NCBI RefSeq assembly: GCF_011808225.1
Contig: NZ_SOYS01000005.1
Span: 62,001 to 126,000, forward strand
Length of the DNA stretch: 64,000 nt
Reading direction: 5' to 3'
Origin: Cedecea colo
GTDB taxonomy: Bacteria > Pseudomonadota > Gammaproteobacteria > Enterobacterales > Enterobacteriaceae
In this document: piece by piece, positions 46,647-57,000 of the stretch
Layout: each line of letters begins with the position of its first letter
How positions within the stretch are numbered: the stretch's first letter is position 1
Notes under the pieces: generated by a model
What the model was told of the DNA's origin: nothing
The model's input: the letters and a program-made list of their open reading frames with translations, nothing else
The model's database searches: none
Translations under genes and position numbers: made by a program

Positions 46647-47336
46647 ATGGCGAAGCGTATTTTAGTCGTAGAAGATGAGGCTCCTATCCGTGAAATGGTG
46701 AGCTTTGTACTTGAACAAAACGGTTTTCAGCCAGTAGAAGCGGAAGATTATGACGCAGCCGTGAATCTTCTTACCGAACCTTTTCCCGATCTGATCCTGC
46801 TGGACTGGATGCTACCCGGCGGCTCCGGCATTCAGTTTATTAAGCACCTCAAACGCGAGGCGCTGACCCGTGAAATTCCCGTCATGATGCTGACCGCGCG
46901 CGGCGAAGAAGAGGATCGCGTGCGGGGTCTGGAAGTCGGCGCCGATGATTACATCACCAAACCGTTCTCGCCCAAGGAACTGGTGGCACGCATTAAGGCC
47001 GTGATGCGCCGTATTTCGCCGATGGCGGTGGAAGAAGTCATCCAAATGCAGGGGCTGAGCCTCGACCCCTCTTCCCACCGCGTGATGACCGGTGAAAATC
47101 CCCTGGATATGGGGCCGACGGAATTTAAGCTTTTACACTTCTTTATGACTCATCCGGAGCGGGTTTACAGCCGTGAGCAATTGCTTAACCACGTATGGGG
47201 CACCAATGTGTATGTGGAAGACCGCACCGTTGACGTGCATATTCGACGTTTACGCAAAGCGCTGGAACTGACCGGTCACGATCGCATGGTGCAAACGGTA
47301 CGCGGCACGGGCTATCGTTTTTCGACCCGTTTTTAG
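46647..47336 (+). CDS. phoB: Phosphate response regulator PhoB
   Basis: The 229-residue OmpR-type regulator has a receiver domain with the acidic pair in '[11 protein letters not shown]', the phospho-accepting Asp in '[11 protein letters not shown]' (residue 53 by my count) and '[32 protein letters not shown]'. A winged-helix DNA-binding domain follows ('[18 protein letters not shown]'). It activates the Pho regulon. The Pho box upstream is intact, unlike the one before the phoA relic. Confidence 0.96.
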   Translation: MAKRILVVEDEAPIREMVSFVLEQNGFQPVEAEDYDAAVNLLTEPFPDLILLDWMLPGGSGIQFIKHLKREALTREIPVMMLTARGEEEDRVRGLEVGADDYITKPFSPKELVARIKAVMRRISPMAVEEVIQMQGLSLDPSSHRVMTGENPLDMGPTEFKLLHFFMTHPERVYSREQLLNHVWGTNVYVEDRTVDVHIRRLRKALELTGHDRMVQTVRGTGYRFSTRF

Positions 47337-47357
47337 TCTCTGACAGGAGTGTGAAGC

Positions 47358-48680
47358 GTGCTGGAACGATTGTCATGGAAAAGGCTGCTGCTGGAGCTGG
47401 TGCTCTGTTGTTTACCGGCGGTGATTCTCGGGCTGATTTTTGGCCATCTTCCCTGGTTTTTACTGGCGATGGTTACCGCTTTGCTGGTGTGGCATTTCTG
47501 GAATTTACTGCGCCTTTCCTGGTGGCTGTGGGTCGACCGCAGTATGACGCCTCCGCCAGGGCGCGGTAGCTGGGAGCCTTTGCTGTATGGCCTGCATCAG
47601 ATGCAGCTACGTAATAAGAAACGCCGTAAGGAGCTGGGAAATCTGATTAAGCGTTTTCGCAGCGGGGCCGAATCACTGCCGGATGCGGTGGTGCTGACGA
47701 CGGAAGAAGGGACGATTTTCTGGTGTAACGGCCTGGCGCAACAGCTGCTCGGGCTGCGCTGGCCGGACGATAACGGCCAGAACATCCTCAACTTATTGCG
47801 TTATCCGGAATTTACCCGTTACTTAACTACGAAAGAATTTACCCGTCCGCTGACCCTGGTGCTGAACAATGGCCGTCATCTGGAGTTCCGCGTGATGTCC
47901 TACAGCGACGAGCAGTGGCTGCTGGTGGCGCGCGATGTTACGCAGATGCACCAGCTGGAAGGCGCGCGGCGCAACTTTTTTGCCAACGTCAGCCATGAGT
48001 TACGCACGCCGTTAACCGTGCTACAGGGCTACCTGGAAATGATGCAGGACCAGAACCTGGAAGGCCCCCTGCGCGATAAAGCGCTGGGCACTATGCGCGA
48101 GCAAACGTCGCGTATGGAAGGCCTGGTGAAACAGCTATTGACACTATCACGTATTGAAGCGGCCCCGGCGATGGTGCTGAATGAAAAGGTTGACGTGCCG
48201 CTGATGCTGCGGGTGGTGGAACGTGAGGCGCAGACGCTCTGCCAGCAAAAACAGACGTTGCAGTTTGATGTTAACCCAGCGCTTAAGGTGTTTGGCAACG
48301 AAGAGCAGCTGCGCAGCGCGATTTCGAATCTGGTTTACAATGCGGTGAACCACACGCCTGAAGGCACGCATATTACCGTTAGCTGGCAAAAGACCACGCT
48401 GGGCGCAAAATTCAGCGTGACGGATAACGGGCCGGGTATTTCTGCTGAGCATGTTCCCCGGCTGACAGAGCGTTTCTACCGCGTGGATAAAGCGCGCTCA
48501 AGGCAAACGGGCGGCAGCGGGCTGGGGCTGGCGATTGTTAAACATGCCCTGAGTCATCATGAAACGCGGCTGGATATCGAAAGTACATTGGGACAAGGAA
48601 CGACGTTTTCGTTTGTACTGCCGGAAAGGCTGATTGTGCCTGGGGCGGTGGTTATCGAGAATGGAACGCCTGCGGCATAG
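47358..48680 (+). CDS. phoR: Phosphate-sensing histidine kinase PhoR
   Basis: The 440-residue kinase (E. coli 431) starts with GTG, has AGGAG upstream and begins '[18 protein letters not shown]'. Two membrane helices (about 10-50), a short linker, a PAS-like domain and the H-box '[23 protein letters not shown]' are seen, followed by N, G1, F and G2 boxes ('[15 protein letters not shown]', '[24 protein letters not shown]', '[13 protein letters not shown]'). It phosphorylates PhoB when phosphate is scarce and reports to PstSCAB-PhoU. Confidence 0.95.
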   Translation: MLERLSWKRLLLELVLCCLPAVILGLIFGHLPWFLLAMVTALLVWHFWNLLRLSWWLWVDRSMTPPPGRGSWEPLLYGLHQMQLRNKKRRKELGNLIKRFRSGAESLPDAVVLTTEEGTIFWCNGLAQQLLGLRWPDDNGQNILNLLRYPEFTRYLTTKEFTRPLTLVLNNGRHLEFRVMSYSDEQWLLVARDVTQMHQLEGARRNFFANVSHELRTPLTVLQGYLEMMQDQNLEGPLRDKALGTMREQTSRMEGLVKQLLTLSRIEAAPAMVLNEKVDVPLMLRVVEREAQTLCQQKQTLQFDVNPALKVFGNEEQLRSAISNLVYNAVNHTPEGTHITVSWQKTTLGAKFSVTDNGPGISAEHVPRLTERFYRVDKARSRQTGGSGLGLAIVKHALSHHETRLDIESTLGQGTTFSFVLPERLIVPGAVVIENGTPAA

Positions 48681-49308
48681 ATACAGACATTCGCAGGAGG
48701 CTCTCTCTGGTCCTCTCCTTCAGGAGGGGGAATCCAAAAAGTTACGTTCTTCTTTCTCTCTCAGCCTTCAGGACAGGGCAACTCCCTGTTCTGTTCTTCC
48801 TCAGCCTTCAGGACAGGGCAACTTCCTGTTCTTTTCTTCCTCAGCCCTCAGCCCTCAGGATAGGGTTGGGGTAAGGGCGAGTGCAAAGCAAAATTATCGA
48901 ACAAAATTTAACCAACTCCGTCAACTTCTCTTTCCAGGCTCCCTCAATTGTGCGTTTTTCGCCCTCTCGTTAACCAAACCTTGCCCTCTGGTGATAAAAT
49001 GACCGCACGATGAACCATAATGAATTCCAGAATTTGAATTTATTCACTGCTTTTTTTCATGAATTAAGAATATCAATCTGGTTTTTGGATCGCTCCTTGT
49101 CTTCAAACGCTATAAGCGTTTTAATTGCGCCCCAGGTAGTTACCAGACCGACTGAATTTGCGTGGTAATTCGACCAACTATTCTTCGCCACCGATCTGGA
49201 TCAGTATTTTCCGCTGTCGATAACTGGAAATGCCGCTTTTTTGCCATGCTGTACGGCAGGGAAATTTCAAAAACTCAACACCACACATCCACAGGCTGCA
49301 ATTATTTT
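48681..49308. other. 628-bp phoR-brnQ spacer with degenerate direct repeats
   Basis: No gene is supported. Around 48761-48864 the sequence TCAGCCTTCAGGACAGGGCAA(C)T.CCTGTTCT occurs twice, followed by shortened copies (CAGCCCTCAGCCCTCAGGATAGGG). Near 48700-48730 a CTCTCC/GGAGGG hairpin resembles the units of the 41749 array. The last 150 bp should hold the brnQ promoter. Confidence 0.55.
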
Positions 49309-50631
49309 ATGACCCATCACTTAAAATCTCGCGACATTATCGCTTTGGGCTTTATGACCTTTGCGTTATTTGTCGGCGCGGGCAACATCATTTTTCCTCC
49401 AATGGTTGGCTTACAGGCCGGTGAACACGTCTGGACGGCAGCCCTTGGCTTCCTGGTAACCGCCGTGGGTCTGCCGGTGTTGACCATTGTCGCCATTGCC
49501 CGCGTGGGTGGCGGTATCGATAGCTTAAGCTCGCCGATTGGCCGTCGCGCAGGCGTGCTGCTGGCTACTATCTGCTACCTGGCCGTTGGTCCGCTGTTTG
49601 CCACGCCGCGTACCGCAACCGTATCTTTTGAAGTGGGTATCGCACCGCTGATGGGCTCAGGCGAGCTGCCGCTGTTTATCTACAGCCTCGTCTATTTCGC
49701 TATGGTTATCGCCATCTCCCTCTATCCAGGCAAGCTGCTGGATACTGTCGGGCACGTGCTGGCGCCGGTGAAAATTGTTGCGCTGTTGGTCCTGGCTGCG
49801 GGAGCCTTGCTGTGGCCTGCGGGCGGTATCAGTACCGCGACTGAGGCGTACCAGAATGCCGCATTCTCCAACGGGTTCGTGAACGGTTATCTGACCATGG
49901 ATACCCTGGCGTCGCTGGTGTTTGGTATCGTTATCGTTAACGCGGCCCGCTCGCGCGGCGTGACCGAATCCCGTCTGCTGACGCGCTATACCATCTGGGC
50001 TGGCCTGATTGCGGGCGTCGGTTTAACGCTGATTTATCTGGCGCTGTTCCGCCTGGGTTCGGACAGCGCAACCCTTATTACCGATCGGAACGCGAACGGC
50101 GCGGCGATCCTGCATGCTTATGTGGCTCATACCTTCGGCGGCGCGGGCAGCTTCTTCCTGGCTGCGCTGATCTTCCTGGCCTGTATGGTGACGGCCGTTG
50201 GCCTGACCTGCGCTTGCGCCGAATTCTTCAGCCAGTATTTACCGCTGTCCTACCGCTCGCTGGTATTTATCCTCGGCCTGTTCTCTATGGTGGTGTCTAA
50301 TCTCGGCTTGAGCCATCTGATTCAGGTTTCCATTCCGGTTCTGACGGCCATTTATCCGCCGTGTATCGCCCTGGTGGTGCTGAGCTTCACCCGTCCGTGG
50401 TGGCACAACTCAAGACGCGTGATAGCACCGGCGATGCTCATCAGCACAATGTTTGGTATCATTGACGGGATTAAGGCTTCGGCCATTAGCGATATGCTGC
50501 CAGCATGGGCTGCGCGCTTACCGCTTGCCGATCAAGGTCTGGCGTGGGTATTACCGACCGTGGCGATGGTGATAATCGCCGTGGTCTGGGACCGCGCAGC
50601 AGGGCGAAGAGTTACTTCAAACGTCCACTAA
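49309..50631 (+). CDS. brnQ: Branched-chain amino acid transporter BrnQ
   Basis: The 440-residue LIVCS-family sodium symporter matches E. coli BrnQ (439): '[27 protein letters not shown]', '[21 protein letters not shown]', and about twelve helices. It brings in Leu, Ile and Val. The ATG at 49309 ('[10 protein letters not shown]') is the E. coli start; a frame open to 49162 adds 49 residues without a counterpart. A terminator follows at 50649. Confidence 0.95.
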   Translation: MTHHLKSRDIIALGFMTFALFVGAGNIIFPPMVGLQAGEHVWTAALGFLVTAVGLPVLTIVAIARVGGGIDSLSSPIGRRAGVLLATICYLAVGPLFATPRTATVSFEVGIAPLMGSGELPLFIYSLVYFAMVIAISLYPGKLLDTVGHVLAPVKIVALLVLAAGALLWPAGGISTATEAYQNAAFSNGFVNGYLTMDTLASLVFGIVIVNAARSRGVTESRLLTRYTIWAGLIAGVGLTLIYLALFRLGSDSATLITDRNANGAAILHAYVAHTFGGAGSFFLAALIFLACMVTAVGLTCACAEFFSQYLPLSYRSLVFILGLFSMVVSNLGLSHLIQVSIPVLTAIYPPCIALVVLSFTRPWWHNSRRVIAPAMLISTMFGIIDGIKASAISDMLPAWAARLPLADQGLAWVLPTVAMVIIAVVWDRAAGRRVTSNVH

Positions 50632-50648
50632 AAATTTGCATGTTGTTT

Positions 50649-50673
50649 AACCACGGGGCTGCGCTCCGTGGTT
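50649..50673 (+). terminator. brnQ terminator
   Basis: AACCACGG / CCGTGGTT arms (50649-50656, 50666-50673) followed by TTTTTATTT form a Rho-independent terminator, 17 bp after brnQ and 29 bp before proY. Confidence 0.85.
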
Positions 50674-50701
50674 TTTTATTTGTTGAGAGTGATACGGAAA
50701 G

Positions 50702-52075
50702 ATGGAAAACCAGAATAAGCTCAAGCGCGGTTTGAGCACCCGGCACATACGTTTTATGGCGCTGGGTTCGGCGATTGGTACGGGGCTGTTTTACGGCTCG
50801 GCGGACGCCATCAAAATGGCGGGGCCAAGCGTATTGCTGGCCTATATTATCGGCGGCGTGGCGGCTTACATCATCATGCGCGCGCTGGGCGAGATGTCGG
50901 TTCATAACCCCGCCGCCAGTTCGTTTTCCCGTTACGCGCAGGACAATCTGGGGCCAATGGCTGGCTACATCACCGGCTGGACCTACTGCTTCGAAATTCT
51001 GATTGTCGCCATCGCGGACGTGACCGCGTTCGGTATTTATATGGGCGTCTGGTTTCCGGCGGTGCCGCACTGGGTCTGGGTGCTTAGCGTGGTGCTGATC
51101 ATCTGCGCCATCAATCTGATGAGCGTGAAGGTGTTTGGCGAGCTGGAATTCTGGTTCTCGTTCTTTAAAGTTGCCACCATCATCATTATGATCGTTGCCG
51201 GTATCGGCATTATCTTCTGGGGCATCGGTAACGGCGGCCAGGCGACGGGGATACACAACCTGTGGAGCAACGGCGGCTTCTTCAGCAACGGCTGGACAGG
51301 GATGATCATGTCGCTGCAAATGGTGATGTTCGCCTATGGCGGTATCGAGATCATTGGTATCACGGCGGGTGAAGCGAAAGACCCGCAGAAATCTATTCCG
51401 CGCGCTATTAACTCTGTGCCTCTGCGTATTCTGGTGTTCTATGTGGGTACGCTGTTTGTCATCATGTCTATCTACCCGTGGAACCAGGTTGGCACTTCCG
51501 GCAGCCCGTTCGTACTGACGTTCCAGCATATGGGGATTACCGTTGCGGCAGGCATCCTGAATTTTGTCGTCCTTACCGCGTCGCTTTCTGCGATTAACAG
51601 CGATGTATTCGGCGTGGGCCGTATGCTGCACGGAATGGCAGAGCAGGGCAGCGCGCCGAAGGTATTCGCAAAAACCTCCCGCAACGGCATTCCTTACGTC
51701 ACCGTCCTGGTGATGAGCCTGGCCATGTTGCTGGCGGTTTATCTGAACTACATCATGCCGGAAAACGTCTTCCTGGTGATTGCCTCGCTGGCGACCTTTG
51801 CCACCGTCTGGGTGTGGATAATGATCCTGCTGTCGCAGATAGCCTTCCGCCGCAAACTCTCTAAAGAAGAAGCTAAGGCGCTGAAATTCCCGGTTCCCGG
51901 CGGCGTGGCGACCACGATAGTGGGCCTGATATTCCTGGCGTTTATCATCGCGCTTATCGGCTGGCACCCGGACACGCGTATTTCGCTTTACGTGGGCTGC
52001 GGCTGGATTGCCGTGCTGCTCGTTGGCTGGCTGTTTAAACGCCGCCGCTTGCAAACTATTTCACAAAGTAATTAA
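50702..52075 (+). CDS. proY: Proline-specific permease ProY
   Basis: The 457-residue amino acid permease of the APC superfamily has the same length as E. coli ProY. '[41 protein letters not shown]' is the family N-terminal signature. Twelve helices and '[21 protein letters not shown]' are present. It is expected to import proline or a related amino acid; evidence for ProY itself in E. coli is indirect. It is followed by the TPS locus rather than by malZ within the window. Confidence 0.95.
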   Translation: MENQNKLKRGLSTRHIRFMALGSAIGTGLFYGSADAIKMAGPSVLLAYIIGGVAAYIIMRALGEMSVHNPAASSFSRYAQDNLGPMAGYITGWTYCFEILIVAIADVTAFGIYMGVWFPAVPHWVWVLSVVLIICAINLMSVKVFGELEFWFSFFKVATIIIMIVAGIGIIFWGIGNGGQATGIHNLWSNGGFFSNGWTGMIMSLQMVMFAYGGIEIIGITAGEAKDPQKSIPRAINSVPLRILVFYVGTLFVIMSIYPWNQVGTSGSPFVLTFQHMGITVAAGILNFVVLTASLSAINSDVFGVGRMLHGMAEQGSAPKVFAKTSRNGIPYVTVLVMSLAMLLAVYLNYIMPENVFLVIASLATFATVWVWIMILLSQIAFRRKLSKEEAKALKFPVPGGVATTIVGLIFLAFIIALIGWHPDTRISLYVGCGWIAVLLVGWLFKRRRLQTISQSN

Positions 52076-52082
52076 TCCTCTC

Positions 52083-52102
52083 ACCCCGCCGCCCGGCGGG
52101 GT
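52083..52102 (+). terminator. proY terminator
   Basis: ACCCCGCCG / CGGCGGGGT arms followed by TTTCTTTT begin eight bases after the proY stop. About 215 bp of AT-rich DNA follows before the TPS transporter gene and probably holds its promoter. Confidence 0.85.
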
Positions 52103-52318
52103 TTTCTTTTGCTTAGCCATCAAATTTCATTTCTTTTCACCACCCCTTTTGGTTTTTAACTTATTAAATTTTCTATGGAAAAAATCTTAAAAATTAAAAG
52201 GTTGTTGTGATAGCTAAATAATTATGTTTAGTGGTGCCTTCTTGCGGAATATAACCGGCCGTTAAAGATTATTAATAGCCGGGACGATAGCTATTGCACT
52301 CAGGGAAGGGGGCGACGG

Positions 52319-54001
52319 ATGTCAGTTAAATTAAACGCCGGGTTTTATGGATTAGCCTGCCTGGCTTATATTTTTGCGTTTACGGCATCGGCGGCGGCCC
52401 CGCTGTCTCCGGCCGACAGAAATACCGTTGAACAGCAGCAACAAAATATTTTGCAGCAGAACCAGCGCCAGCGTGATGAGTTAGAACGCAGCGCCGGGCT
52501 GCCTCGCTTTACCCAGTCCGTACCCGCCAGGCCTGCATCGGGCCCCTGTTTTACGATTAGCCGCATCACCCTTGATGGCGCGACATTGCTGAACGAACGC
52601 CAGGCCAACCGATTAACGGCTCCCTGGATAAATCAGTGCCTGGATATGCCACGCCTGAGCGAGCTGACTCGCGCCGTATCCGACTGGTATATCAGCCGGG
52701 GGTATATCACCAGCCGGGCATTTTTAACGGAGCAGGACTTATCCGCTGGGGAATTACATATTGCGGTAATGGAAGGCCGGTTGCAGCGTATTAAGATGGA
52801 CGGCGAGCCTTCACGCACGCTGGCTATGGTATTTCCAGGGCTGGAAGGCGATATTCTGAATCTGCGTGATATCGAACAGGGCATGGAGCAAATTAACCGT
52901 ACCCGCAGCACGCCGGTGCAAATTGAAATATTGCCTGGCGAATCAGCGGGCTATTCCATTGTTAATCTGACCGTCACGCCTGAATCTCCGTTAAGCACTT
53001 CCCTGAGCTTCGATAACAGCGGCCAGAAGAGCACCGGCACCGGCCAGCTTAGCGGTTCGCTGGCCGGCAATAACCTGCTGGGCCTCGCCGACAAATGGTT
53101 TATCAGCGGCGGGCGCAGCAGCGATTTCTCCAACGCCCACGACGCGCAAAATTTCCAGGCGGGCGTCAGTCTGCCTTACGGCTACAGCCTGCTGGATTAC
53201 AGCTACAGCTGGAGCAACTATCTCAACACCATCAATAACAACGGCTATCCCTGGATTTCCACCGGCGACAGCGTTTCGCACCGCGCCACGTTTTCTCACG
53301 TGCTGTTCCGCAACGGAGATATGAAAACCGGCGCTTCCCTGGGCCTGATCCATCAAATCAGCCGCAACTGGCTGAACGACGCGAAGCTCGACAGCAGCAG
53401 CCGCAGGCTTACCAGCCTGCTGTTCGGCCTGAATCATACGCAAAAAATCTTTGGCGGCGTGGCGACCATTAACCCGACCTTCAGCCACGGTGTGCCCTGG
53501 CTTGACGCGGAAGACGATAACGGCAAGCGCGGCGACGTGCCGAAAGCTGAATTCAAAAAATGGAGCTTCAACGGCAGCTACCAGCTGCCGGTTGCCAACA
53601 ATCTGTGGTGGCTAAGCAGCGTTTACGGTCAGTGGTCTCCGGACAGATTGTACGGCAGCGAGCGTTTGACGATCGGTGGAGAAAGTTCGGTGCGCGGCTT
53701 CAAAGAACAATATCTTTCCGGCGATAACGGCGGCTACTGGCGAAACGAGCTTAACTACACGCTCTTTACCCTGCCGGTTATCGGCCAGGTGAGCGCGCTT
53801 GCCGCACTGGATGGCGGCTGGCTGCAAAAGGATAACAAAGATCCCTGGGCGTCCGGCACTCTGTGGGGCACCGCGTTTGGGCTTTCCAGCGCAAACCGCT
53901 ATTACTCCAGCCAGTTCACGGTTGGCCTGCCGGTGAAATATCCGGCCTGGCTGGCACCCGACCGCTTCAGCGTCTACTACCGCATCGCGTTTGTGATTTA
54001 A
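52319..54001 (+). CDS. cdiB: CdiB/ShlB-family two-partner secretion transporter
   Basis: A 560-residue Omp85-type protein with a signal peptide ('FYGLACLAYIFAFTASAAA'). A Gln-rich N-terminal plug-helix region ('TVEQQQQNILQQNQRQRDELERS') is followed by two POTRA domains (about 70-225) and a 16-strand barrel. The conserved lid-loop motif 'VRGF' is in 'GGESSVRGFKEQYLSGDNGGYW'. The barrel ends in 'YYRIAFVI', not the usual Phe. GGAAGGGGG is upstream. It exports the exoprotein encoded 14 bp downstream. Naming it cdiB rather than shlB or fhaC depends on the partner's class. Confidence 0.85.
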   Translation: MSVKLNAGFYGLACLAYIFAFTASAAAPLSPADRNTVEQQQQNILQQNQRQRDELERSAGLPRFTQSVPARPASGPCFTISRITLDGATLLNERQANRLTAPWINQCLDMPRLSELTRAVSDWYISRGYITSRAFLTEQDLSAGELHIAVMEGRLQRIKMDGEPSRTLAMVFPGLEGDILNLRDIEQGMEQINRTRSTPVQIEILPGESAGYSIVNLTVTPESPLSTSLSFDNSGQKSTGTGQLSGSLAGNNLLGLADKWFISGGRSSDFSNAHDAQNFQAGVSLPYGYSLLDYSYSWSNYLNTINNNGYPWISTGDSVSHRATFSHVLFRNGDMKTGASLGLIHQISRNWLNDAKLDSSSRRLTSLLFGLNHTQKIFGGVATINPTFSHGVPWLDAEDDNGKRGDVPKAEFKKWSFNGSYQLPVANNLWWLSSVYGQWSPDRLYGSERLTIGGESSVRGFKEQYLSGDNGGYWRNELNYTLFTLPVIGQVSALAALDGGWLQKDNKDPWASGTLWGTAFGLSSANRYYSSQFTVGLPVKYPAWLAPDRFSVYYRIAFVI

Positions 54002-54015
54002 GGGACTTAAAGATT

Positions 54016-57000
54016 ATGGATAATCACCAGCAACCAATTCGTTTGCATCATCGCCTGCTTAGCTGGGCAATCAGCGCCATGCTGGCAACCCAGCCGCTGC
54101 TGCCTGCGGTGGCCGCAAGCCTGACGCCTTCAGTACCGGGAACGCAGATCGACAAGGCGGGTAACGGCGTGCCGGTGGTGAATATCGCCACGCCAAACGG
54201 GGCGGGGATTTCCCATAATCAGTTCAAAGATTATAACGTCGGCAAAGAGGGGCTTATCCTCAATAACGCCACCGGGCAGCTGAATCAGACGCAGCTGGGC
54301 GGACTTATCCAGAACAACCCTAACCTGAAAGCGGGCAAGGAAGCGCGCGGTATCATTAACGAAGTGAACGGCGGCAACCGCTCCCAGCTTCAGGGCTACA
54401 CCGAAGTGGCGGGCAAAGCGGCGAACGTCATGGTCGCCAACCCGTACGGCATCACCTGCAATGGCTGCGGCTTTATTAATACGCCAAACGTCACGCTGAC
54501 CACCGGCAAGCCGGTGTTTGATGCGGCAGGTAATCTGCTGGCGCTGGAGGTGAAGCAAGGCGCGATTACCGTTGAAGGGAAGGGTCTGAACGTCAGCCAG
54601 TCGGACGCGCTGTCAATCATCGCCCGCGCCACGGAAGTAAACGCGGAAATCTACGCCAAAGATTTAAATGTCATCGCTGGCGCCAACCGCGTTGGGGCAG
54701 ATGGCAAAGTCACGGCGATAGCCGGAGAAGGCGCTGCGCCTGCCGTGGCGGTCGATACAGGCATGCTGGGCGGTATGTACGCCAACCGTATTCGCCTGGT
54801 TTCCAGTGAAAAAGGCGTGGGCGTTAATCTGGGTAGCCTGAATGCGCGCCAGGGCGATATCTCGCTTGATACCAGCGGAAAGCTGACGGTTAAAAATAGT
54901 CTTGCCAGCGGCAGCCTGGCGGCGAAAGGCGAGTCGGTTACGCTTACCGGGGAACATAAAGCCAGCGGGCCAATGACCGTGAACGCGCAGAGCGACGTGA
55001 CGCTGAGCGGCGCTCAGCTTGCCAGCGACAAGGATATTACTCTTGGCGGCAGCGGCAAAATGCGGATTTCGGGCAGCCGTCTTACCGCCGGGAATGACAT
55101 CAAACTTTCCGCACGGGATTTGGCTCAGGACGGCACCAGCATGGGCGATGCTGCGCGAGATATCCGCGTTGCGGCAACAGGATCTGCGTCCACGCAGGGC
55201 AAGCTGACCGCCGGGCGCGATCTTACGCTTAGCGGCGGCAGTCTGACCAACAGCGGGGCGCTGACCTCCGAAGGCAACATGCAGCTCCAGGGCGGCCAGA
55301 TAGCCAGTAGCGGCCTGTTACAAAGCGGCGGCACCGCAACGTTAAAGAGCGTTCAAACGACGATAGGCGGGGCGGTCAGCGGTGCGAAGGGACTGAACGC
55401 ACAGGCCGATACCCTGACTACCGCAGCGCAAGCCCAGCTCCAGACGGACGGAGCCATGAATCTTGCGGCGCGTCAGGCCGCGCTGAACGGTACTCAGGCT
55501 GCGAAAGGGGCGCTGACGGTAACGGCAGACAGCCTTCAGCACAGCGGCAAAAGCAGCGCGGCCACGGTTGCCCTGAACGGCAAAGCCATCGTTAACGGCG
55601 GAACGATTGTCTCCCCGGCGCTGACGATAAGCAGCGATAGCCTCACCAACAGCGGGCTGCTACAGGGCAGCCGGATGCTGAATCTCGTCACGGTTCTGCT
55701 GACTAACCAGCGCGGCGGGACAATTGCGACGGATGGCAGCCTGACGCTGGCCGTGCCGGAACTGAATAATACCGGGTTAATCACCATCGGCAACGACCTC
55801 AACCTGAGCGGCAATTCGCTGACCAACGGCGGTGAAATCAACGCTGCGAATCTGACGTCAAAGGTGGCGAATCTTTCTAACCTGCAAAATGGATTACTGC
55901 TGGCGGATGGCAGCCTGGTGCTTGCCGGGAAAAGACTGGATAACGCGGGCCAGCTGGCGGCGGATAAACAGAGCCTGAGCTTTGACAGCCTCAACAACCA
56001 GGGCGCAATTCAGGGGAACCACACGCTTTCCCTGACGGCAAAAGAAATCAGCAATAAGGGAACGCTGCTAGCTGGCGGAGACTTGACGGTTGCCGCAGAT
56101 GCATTGACCAACAGCGGCACATTGCAGGGAGGCAACCTGCTGACGCTGAACGTGGCGGCTTTAAATCATCTGGACGGCGTGCTGCTCAGCGGCGGCAACC
56201 TTAACGTTCAGGCCACAAAACTGACCAGCGCCGGGTTAATGCAGGGTAAAACCCTGAACCTGGCGACGGGCGACTGGATAAACACCGGCAACGTCCTTAG
56301 CGAACAAACTGCCAGCCTGTCAGTCAGCAATCGACTGAATAACAAGGGCAAAATCCTCGGTCAGCATGACGTAAATTTAACCGCAGCCTCGCTTGATAAC
56401 AGCGGCTGGCTGATTGCCAAAGTGGCGAACTTCCACGGCGATTTAGTTAATAGCGGCCTGCTTCAGGGCAGCGATAGCCTGGAGCTTAGCGGCGGCACGC
56501 TGGCAAACAGGACTGACGGGCAGCTTATCAGCGGCGGTGGGCTAAATCTGGCGCTCGTCAGCCTGGAAAACGAAGGCCTGCTTCAGGTCAACGATGCTCT
56601 TTCCCTTAGTGGGGAAACGTTCACCAATCGCGGCAGCATTTTGGCTAATACCCTTAGTGTGGACTTAAGTGGAGCGCTGGAAAACCTGGATAGCGGGCAG
56701 CTTATTACCCGTAACGATGCCAGCTTTGCTCTGGGTTCGCTGAATAATAGCGGCGTACTGGCGGCAGATGGATTAAGCCTGCGCAGCGGCAACACCAGCA
56801 ACGGCGGCGTGATTCAGGGGGTAACCTCTCTTGATATTAACGGCCAGCGGCTGGATAACCAGGCCGCCGGGAAAATCCTCAGCGGCGGCTCGTTGAAGGT
56901 GAACAGCGGCACGACGTCCAATGCGGGCACCTGGCAGGGGAAAACGATCGAAGCCGATCTGGCGGCGTTGACAAACACGGGGGCGATAAATAGCCTCGAC

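Noticed and set aside
50612-52054. 480-codon minus-strand frame opposite proY
   Set aside because: Exact shadow of proY with His/Arg/Asp-rich low-complexity translation; proY is unmistakable on the plus strand.
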